Of a DNA stretch of 64,000 nt, positions 57,301 through 64,000 are shown piece by piece. The position numbers and the translations under genes are program-made. The DNA is from Dendrocalamus latiflorus (Eukaryota; Streptophyta; Magnoliopsida; Poales; Poaceae), in contig CM029631.1 in the NCBI GenBank assembly GCA_017311315.1, positions 12,061,910-12,125,909 of the forward strand, read 5' to 3'. The notes under the pieces were generated by a model. That model ran no database searches. It had not been told where the DNA came from and was given only the letters and a program-made list of their open reading frames with translations. Numbering within the stretch: position 1 is the first letter of the stretch; each line of letters begins with the position of its first letter.

Positions 57301-59710
57301 CGCTTGGGAGCCTGTCAGTGAAGATCGGCATGGTCGCGGTCGGCTCTACCGTCGCCGAGGCCCAAGCTGTCGCCGACGGCTTCTACACCTCGGTTCACCT
57401 CCGCCGATGCGTCGCTGTTGCCGTCAGCCGCCGTCTTCGCGCGTGCTGGGAGGGCCGTCGCCGACTTTGCTGCCGCCGGATTGCCGCATCCAGATCCGGA
57501 TCGATCCGGATCTACACCCGTACCCGCCACTTGGGAGTCGCGCCGCCGCTCCCCGTCTCGCGTCGCCGCTCGGGAGTCGCGCGCCGCCGCTCGGGAGCGT
57601 CGAGTCCAGATCCAGCCGCCGGCGACGTGGGCCGCTGCTCGGGGCCGCCGCTCGGGGCCGCCTTCGCCGTCGTCTCCGCCCGAAGCCGCCGACTTCGCGG
57701 GCCGCCGCTCGGGATTTGGCTCGCCGTCGCTCGGGATTCGCCGCCGGCGCTACCTCGCGGGCCTTCAACCAACATGGGACAAAGTGACACCCTTACTGCT
57801 ACCGAGCATGATGATGGAAGGGAGGATGCGACGGCAGTGCTGGCTCTTTAGGCGTTGTGCTCCGCATTGCTTGTGGCACGGCATTGGTCGGCCGTGCAGA
57901 AAAGATGCTGCTGGACAATGACAACCCTCCTCGGCAAACGCACCATGGGTGCAGCTAAGGGTAGCGCTGCCCGCTGAGGAGGCGTTGGTGAGGACGGCCG
58001 GAGTGGCATTGTTGGTGGTGCTGGTTCTAGAGGTGATGGAAGTGGCGGCGCAACCATGTCTGCGATGATAGGCATCACCTCCTTCTGCTCATCCATCTTG
58101 GCCAAGGTCGCAGCCGACGGGGTTGCTGTCAATGCCAATAGATTGGTGGAACATTCCTTGCTCCCGATGTAGCTTCTCTCCTCCGGGACACCAAACATCT
58201 TTTTAAGCATCTCAATCATGCAACCCAGCATGTCGCTGATTGTCATGGAATCGAAACCCTCACTACCCGACATAGTAGAAGTGGCAACGATTGGCTCTGA
58301 TACCAAATGTTGTGGTATGGGTCTGAAGACCGGTAGGGTACTCACACTTGAACGGCCGGCCGTGCCGCCATTAAGGCTCTGAGGCTTAATTGATGAAGAT
58401 GGAGAGTTTTAAGGGTATTAGTTTGCATGCACCAGCCAATTCACCCAAAAGCTTAAGCTGATGAGGAAAGACGGGAAATTCACTTTAACACTCACCCTCA
58501 CGTGTAGACTCCCTCAGGCCTAAGACGTAGAATAGAAGTAGGCTGCAATTATTTTTTTAATTGCACCAGCTGAGTCTTGAACCCAAGACCTCATGGCTCT
58601 AATATTATATTAAGTTACATACACCAATCAGTTCGCCAAAAAACTTAAACTGATAAGGAAAGACGAACAATTCACTTTAATAGAAAGAAACTAGGAACTT
58701 TCATTCATTGCTTAATAATAATAGGTACAATGTTGCATATTTTATAGAGATAACTAGATTTGACCCCTAAGAAATCTATCTATATATTAAGAAGCTAATC
58801 TCTAATAATATAAAATTTATCCCTAATACATGAAATAAATCTAAAAGGAAACAAACTCAAATAATAAGGAAGTTACTTATTCTAATCCTAATCTGTGGTT
58901 TTCTTATCTTGTCACGCCACAACAATGGTCATGTAAGGTTTCTCCTTTTTGAATTTGTAAAGCATTCATAATCATCAGTATTTGCCTTATCATGTTTCTT
59001 AAAACTTTTCTAGTAAACAAACCTGTTTTCATGTATTACATTTATGAGCTCCTCTTTGGCAATCTATGGACATCATTTGTTTGATTCTTTCAGGTTTCCA
59101 GATCAATCGGGGATGTCTACCTGAAGAAGCCTGAATTTGCCAGCAACCCCATATTCCGGCAATGTGTCTGTCCTATTCCGTTGAAGCGGCCCGTCATGAC
59201 AGCCGAGCCATCGATCAAAGTACACCAGCTGAGACAGCAAGACCTTTTCGTGATATTTGCATCAGATGGTTTGTGGGAGCAGCTAACTGACAAAGCAGCG
59301 GTGGATATCGTCTTCAAGAACCCCAGAGCAGTAAGCCACTTAACCTCATCACCGAGAATCACTCTATGGAATTCTGTTATGCAAAATCTGATGCACTTGT
59401 GTGAAAATGTGCTTAGGGAATAGCGAAACGATTGGTGAGAGCAGCACTATCTGAAGCTGCGAAGAAAAGAGAGATGAGATACACCGACATGAAACGGATA
59501 GAGAGAGGGATTAGGCGGCATTTCCATGATGATATCACAGTCATTGTGGTCTATATTGACCATCACAAACATGGTGCGCAACCGAAGCTAAGTAATGGCA
59601 ACAGTTTCAGGTTCACCAATGCACCAGTGGACATCTTCTCCGGCAGCTCAGATGCGGTGGAGCACCACCCCGTCAGGATGAATCTTAGAATGGATGGTGC
59701 TGTGGGCTAG
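54353..59710 (+). CDS. Protein phosphatase 2C, clade D type
   Basis: Exons 54353-54614, 55352-55719, 59094-59330 and 59417-59710 join in phase to 386 residues. It is a metal-dependent Ser/Thr phosphatase; Arabidopsis clade D members dephosphorylate plasma-membrane proton pumps and are inhibited by SAUR proteins. Metal-binding motifs are present: VYDGHGG (D67, G68), FASDGLWEQ (D268) and HDDITVIVVY (D327/D328), plus LGDSRAVLG and VSRSIGDVYLKK. The N-terminus MLRWLARPAERCLG and the block HASGEYSIAVGQAN are typical of this clade as I recall it. Exon 3 begins exactly at the conserved SRSIGD block. Intron 2 is 3374 bases and filled with nested retroelements. Rice PP2C28 is a possible match from memory. 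Confidence 0.92.
54755..55065. mobile_element. MITE-like insert in PP2C intron 1
   Basis: Left end gtctgattggttatgct and right end agcaaaaaccaatacaaac are imperfect inverted repeats about 310 bp apart. The interior is non-coding, with gcgcatgctcatgcg. A target duplication was not identified. Confidence 0.45.
57049..57780 (+). mobile_element. Truncated LTR element nested in the intron 2 element
   Basis: 57049-57176 (128 bp) begins tgttagatgt and ends ttccaaca; tggtatcagagcgcagg follows at 57177 as primer site. A G+C-rich leader runs to an ATG at 57775 (MGQSDTLTATEHDD), after which the frame soon ends. No 3' LTR or pol was seen, so the element is broken. Confidence 0.6.
57848..58273 (-). pseudogene. 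Short gag-like frame of the minus-strand intron element
   Basis: From Met at 58273 it encodes MSGSEGFDSMTISDMLGCM and EMLKKMFGVPEERSY, then a Pro-rich tail. It starts about 20 bases after the primer site, where gag belongs, and is 141 codons long. I do not recognise a domain; the assignment rests on position. Confidence 0.4.
58429..58682. repeat. Insert with direct repeats in the right LTR
   Basis: caccagccaattcaccc...aaattcactttaa (58429-58492) recurs as caccaatcagttcgcc...caattcactttaa (58621-58682) with several changes. The whole stretch is absent from the left LTR. It may be a small element such as a TRIM or its two terminal repeats; unproven. Confidence 0.5.
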
Positions 59711-61724
59711 GGTTGTGTCTTCAGAGGGAAAAACAAGATAGTCAAAAGAAAAGGAACAAAAAAAGACCAACTTATCTTTTCAGTCACATAGATTGAGCCA
59801 AACACATCTTTAACCAAGAGATCCAAATATAAGATGCATTGAGAGGTAGCAAGTTTTGCTTTCTTTTTGTACATAGTGGGTTGTATAAGCTGTCACAGCG
59901 AATGTCTCATCTGTATGTAAGTTAATGTTTCTAGAGAAGAGTCTCATTGCAGTTGGAGATATTGTGGGCATCAATCATCAAAGATTGATTCTCCAAAAAA
60001 AATGTTAAGGGAAATCTAAAGATTGTTCCCATCATCCTTTGCATGTGTAACAAGCTGAGAATCGTTTTAGCTTGATCCTGGAGCTGTGTTGAACACTGAG
60101 TTGGTCTGAAGGGGGTTCAAGATTCCAAATAAAATAACACAGGATTGCTCTTTTGTCTGTGTAGTAGCATGGCTGCATGGGCTGCCTACTGTCAGTTTTG
60201 TCCCAAAAGAAGTGCTTTCCAGCTTTTGTGCCTTTTTCTTTAGCAGGCATTGGTGTTTTCTTCTTGTTGCCCTGCGTGCTACTGTTAAGAGTGCTACTAA
60301 TATTGTAATCTTTTGTGACGTCCCTATGCCCAAAGGTTATATCTAGAAGATGCAGCTTGAGTAAAATTTAATTTGAGAAAACTTTGTGAGTGGGATGATT
60401 AAAATAAACTCAGTTTATCAGGGCACAGTAATGAATAATGATAATGATCGTAGTGGATGGACTGGAAAAATGACACAAGTCCAGTAATTGAGCTAGATTT
60501 TCTGAATAACATTATGAGCCAGGTTACATCTAGCATGTCTTCACCCCCCCCCCCCCCCCCCCCCCCCAACCCCCCAAAAAAAATGGAACCAAAATCTTTC
60601 ATTTGCCAGTTTGGATTGAATAGGACTGGCCACCATCAGGATACAGACAGAGGTGATTGAGACAAGGAAGTCATTTTCTGATCCCAGAATTGGCAGCATG
60701 TTAGATATCCTAGAATAATTGTTCATTCAGAAAAATCTTTCCAAACATTCCAAACAGACCCTAACAAGGTACGAGTAGTTTTCCATGGCCTGGCCCTGGT
60801 CCATCGATCTCCAGGATCTAATAGCACCACACTACAACAATTGCCAACTGTAATCACATTAACACCTCCCAACACTGCACGGGACAAAATTGAAGACACT
60901 GCCAGCAAATTTGTGGGCTGGTTTGGTACTTGTTGCCCTCACTAACCCCCTAGGGCTGTTCTTGTTCTTTCTTAGAACAGGTAATTTTGGCTAACCCACA
61001 CACAAATTAAGGTCTTGGTCAGTGGTCACATCATGTCTAACAAAAACAACAAAATAACCTATAATTTCAAGAATGCTTTGTAAGATCAATGTAAAGCTGT
61101 AAATCTCTGGAACGTAACATTCAACACAATATTCACAAAATAATGGCTGAGCTCTTTTCGACTTATGAGTTCTCAGCAGGTTCTCCACTGCCGTTTCAAA
61201 GCTGTTTATCGAGACAATCTTTTCAAAACGGCTTATCAATATTTAGTTCGTTCACACTAGGACCAAAAACCAAAAGTGCAGCCAAAAAGCCCACCCAATA
61301 ACAGTAACAATGCTCTGCATCCAGACATTTCTTTACCACACAAAAGAAAATTACAAGCTTAGAGAAGCACTACAGACAAGCGTGCCCTGACAGGTGGGGC
61401 CGCTCGTCAGTGACTCAAGGAGAGTGATTGATTGTTTTTTTTTTGCCCCTTTTGGTGTAATATCCCTCTTGCAAAGTAGTAGTAGTATATTGCACAAGGA
61501 AAGAATCATCGCAAAGCAATAGTAATAATAATCATGGAAAGGAGGTAGTAAACAATGCGCTGCAGATGCAGATAATACAAAACACAGTGGCATACATGGC
61601 TCCAGCACCCAACATCACATACACACTACACCTCTGTCTCTCTCTCTCTACAGCAGCAACGGTAGTGATAATACAGTGGCAGTGGCTGGCTGACAGGTGG
61701 CCCCAACCGCCATCCTCAGGCGGC
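59711..61724. other. PP2C 3' flank and intergenic region
   Basis: 59711 to about 60000 is the probable 3' UTR of PP2C. A C24 run lies at 60544-60567. 61300-61724 is the likely 3' UTR of the minus-strand AGP gene. No other gene is seen. Confidence 0.5.
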
Positions 61725-62832
61725 TCAGACCAAGACCGGGCCCAGCGACAGCATCAGCGCCATGAGCAGCGCCGCGGCTCCCGACGCCCTGTAGCTCCGC
61801 GCCGCGTCGCTCTGCACGGGGGCCCCACGTCGCAGTCAGAGAAGGAGTAAAACCAAAAATACCTAACGTGCAAGGGGAGGCAGTACGCCACCACTCGGGT
61901 GGCTCCACGTGTCCTCGGCTCAGAGATTTTCGGCCCGCGGAATTATTTGCTCGCACCAAACGGGGCCATACCCAAACGGCATTACTCGCGCGGGGCCCAC
62001 GAAGCATCGACAGGGTGCTATCGCACGGGCGTGTGCGTGGGTGCGAGGTGTCCGGGTGCTCTTTTTGACCGGACATGCGCTCGCTGACCCGCGGGCCCCG
62101 CGCGTTAATTTTCGTGCGGGCGCGAGGCGGAGGCGATCAAATCTGGTTTAGCGCGTGGGGTTTGGAATCCGACGGCTCAGATTCATCTAGCGCGTGTAAG
62201 TGCAGGAGGAGTAGTAATGGTGTAGGGATACGTACCGACATGTCGGCGGCGGAGGGGCCGGGTCCCGGGGCGAGAACGCCGGTGGCCGGCGACGACGCGG
62301 CGGCGAGGGGGGACCCGGCGGGGGAGAGGTGCTTCTTCCTGGTCTTCCTGCTGGGCGCGGGGGCGGCGAGGACGGGCGCCGGGGCGAGGGCTGGAGGGGA
62401 CAACGCCGGCGCGGTCACCGGCGGGGGCAATGTAGGCGGGGTGCTGACAGGCGCGGGCGCCGGGGGAGGCAGCGCCGGCGCGGAGACCGGAGGCGGCAAT
62501 GTGGGCGGCGGGGAGCTGACTGGGGAGGGCGTGAAGGGAGGCAATGTGGGCGGAGGGGTCGCCGGGGCAGGGGAGTGGGTGGCCGGGGCGGCGGCCGGGG
62601 AGGTGAGCTTGGTGCCGGAGTGGGAGGGGGACGCCGCGGGGGAGGCGGAGATGTGGTTCTTGGACGAGGAGGAAGGGCCTGGGGCTGAGGTGGTAGGGGA
62701 GGCAGCATTGGAGGAGGTGGGGGAATGTGCGGTGCCGGAGTGGGAGAGAGAGGGCGCGGCGGCCGGAGACTGGGAGGAGACCGCGGAGGCGGCGAGGAGG
62801 AAGAGGAGGAGGACAGGGAGGAGGCGAGCCAT
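61725..62832 (-). CDS. Arabinogalactan protein, GPI-anchored, with a short basic patch
   Basis: Minus-strand exons 62236-62832 and 61725-61811 (intron 61812-62235, gtacgt...gtgcag) give 227 residues. The order is typical of a classical AGP: a signal peptide MARLLPVLLLFLLAASAVSS, then a Pro/Ala/Ser/Thr-rich domain with SP, AP and TP repeats that would be hydroxylated and carry arabinogalactan. A short basic patch SRKTRKKH follows, as in Lys-rich AGPs. A C-terminal hydrophobic stretch (SGAAALLMALMLSLGPVLV, exon 2) serves as GPI signal. It is expected at the cell surface and wall. Exon 2 is well supported because without it the frame runs into unrelated residues and lacks the GPI signal. A longer frame starting at 62898 is not needed. 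Confidence 0.85.
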
Positions 62833-62910
62833 GGGACGCAAGGTGGGGGGAAGCTTGGGTTCTTGTGTGTGACTGATGAGTGTATTGTAGAAGAGCAAAG
62901 AGCAAGCTGG

Positions 62911-62920
62911 GCGCTATAAA
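62911..62920 (-). promoter_or_regulatory. Weak TATA-like site of the AGP gene
   Basis: On the minus strand tttatagcgc lies about 80 bases before the ATG at 62832, at a plausible distance, but the core is TATAG. Confidence 0.3.
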
Positions 62921-62946
62921 AAGGAAAATTTATGTTTTTGCCACCC

Positions 62947-63980
62947 TTAGAGCATCTCCAGCAGGAGCCCTCAAATCAGAGCCCCTACTTTTGATTTGAG
63001 GACTCCCCTAATTTTGAGGGCCCTGTTTTTTGAGTTGAATTCCAGCAGAAGCCCTCAAATCAGGGCCCTCAAATTCATCCCAACTAAGAATGACATGTAG
63101 AGCCCACTCGTCATTCTCAAATTTCTCTACCCCTCCTCTCCTCCACCCGTGCGCTCTCCGCTCGTCCACCGCGCCTCCTCCCCTCCTCTCAGCCCACCCG
63201 CTCCCACGCCCCGCTGCAGCCGCGCGCCTCGCCTCGCCCGCCCTCCGCCTCCGCTCGGGCCCCTCCCTCTCCGACACGCTCTCCACGCTCCCCTCCTCGC
63301 CGCGCGCCTCCCGCCGGCCACCCACTCCTCCGACCTCCTCGCCCTCTTCGACGACGCCATCACCCACCTTCAACCCCCGGCTGACTCTTCCTCACCCCCG
63401 GCTGGCCGCCGCGGTTTCCACCGCCACCTCCCCATCGGTCGACCCCGGATCGATTCCGCTCGGTGGGAGCCGCACCCCGGCACCCTGCAGCCTCCCCCAC
63501 CGCCGGTCGGCGTCCTCCGCCACGCGAGCTCCCCCGCCACGGTCGCCTCCCCGTGCCATTTCCCGTGCTCGTCGCCGGCTCAACCCAGCCTCCTTCCGGC
63601 CGCCCCGGTAGCTCAGGTGAGCTTCTACCACCTTGCTCATGCTCGCGCACACCTCCCTTCTTTCCCCCACCCTTTCGGCCACCGGCGCCTCTTTTCTCCT
63701 CCATCGCCGGCCTAGAGTCGACGGAGGAGCGGGGAGCGGGAAGACGAGCGGCCGGGCAGGGGCGGGCTGCTGGGCGGTGGCGAGATTTGGGCGGGGGCAG
63801 GCTGTCGGAGGGGAAGAGGAACCGGGCGAAGGCGGGCGGCGGCGCGGAACTGTCGATGCCCGCGAGTGAAAACCGTCAAAACAGAAAAATAGGGGCTCCC
63901 TCCAGACCCCCAGGAATGAGGGCTGGAGGGGGGATTTGAGGGGGCCCTCAAATTTGAGGGCTCTAGTAGGGGCCCTGCTG
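62947..63980. mobile_element. Tourist-related element carrying a G+C-rich insert
   Basis: Starts after TTA (62947-62949) with gagcatctccagcag; the first ~180 bases match the left arm of MITE B (20425), with blocks cagcaggagccctcaaa, ccctactttt and ccctcaaattcat. The last ~100 bases (63880-63980) match its right arm: aggggctccctccagac, aggaatgagggct and taggggccct. Between the arms are about 750 bases of G+C-rich, Pro/Ser/Ala-coding-like sequence with a donor-like ctcaggtgagc near 63615. The right terminus (ctgctggatctct) is degraded. The layout resembles gene-fragment capture by small DNA transposons. Confidence 0.65.
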
Positions 63981-64000
63981 GATCTCTGTTTTTGCCTCAA

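Larger units (their letters stand above)
56508..58924 (-). mobile_element. LTR element, minus strand, in PP2C intron 2
   Basis: Left LTR 56508-56849 and right LTR 58308-58924 share tgttgtggta-ggg, gaacggccggc, attcattacttaat-like and cttgtcacgcca blocks. The right one is longer by about 270 bases. On the minus strand the primer site tggtatcagagccaa follows the right LTR (58291-58305). Flanking bases (tatat / atggt) do not match, so one end may be damaged or recombined. No pol is present. Confidence 0.7.

Overview
The window looks like nuclear DNA from a grass, most likely rice or a close Oryza relative. Plant genes with GT-AG introns and very G+C-rich first exons alternate with many small DNA transposons and nested Ty1/copia-type LTR retrotransposons. 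It holds no bacterial, organellar or CRISPR-like features. From memory only, a group II NRAMP gene lying near a clade D PP2C recalls the short arm of rice chromosome 3 (NRAMP2 near PP2C28); this was not searched.

Six genes are supported at exon level. In + order they are: an NRAMP divalent-metal transporter (11842-15402, 4 exons); a LAT/PUT-type amino acid/polyamine transporter (28408-29948, 2 exons); an ADA1/Hfi1-like SAGA coactivator subunit (33887-34834, 1 exon); an uncharacterised protein with an EAR-type LELTL motif (48062-48730, 2 exons); a RING-H2 protein (50914-53226, 3 exons); and a clade D-type PP2C phosphatase (54353-59710, 4 exons). On the minus strand there is a lysine-containing arabinogalactan protein with a GPI signal (61725-62832, 2 exons). 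A minus-strand coding remnant without a start lies at 15924-16330. These are neighbours, not an operon; I see no shared pathway.

Layout of the rest. 1-3645 reads as the right part of a Ty3/gypsy-like LTR. 5696-10513 is a complete copia element (+) with 218-bp LTRs and target duplication catac. 16497-19700 holds mixed retroelement remnants. 19797-20773 is a nest of two Tourist-like MITEs and a solo LTR. 20850-28206 is a decayed copia element (-), target duplication gattc, ending 196 bp upstream of the transporter ATG. 31680-33020 is a hAT-type non-autonomous transposon. 36408-40736 is a tandem duplication with a gag-only LTR element at its junction. 40843-46100 is a copia element (-), target duplication ctaat. 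PP2C intron 2 (3.4 kb) contains nested LTR elements. 62950 to about 63980 is a Tourist-related element carrying a G+C-rich, coding-like insert.

No clearly new biochemical system was found. The best leads are structural: the duplication with an element at its junction whose two flanks match two different empty sites, the MITE-like element with captured sequence, and the retrotransposon next to the transporter promoter. All exon boundaries, LTR difference counts and target duplications were read by hand.
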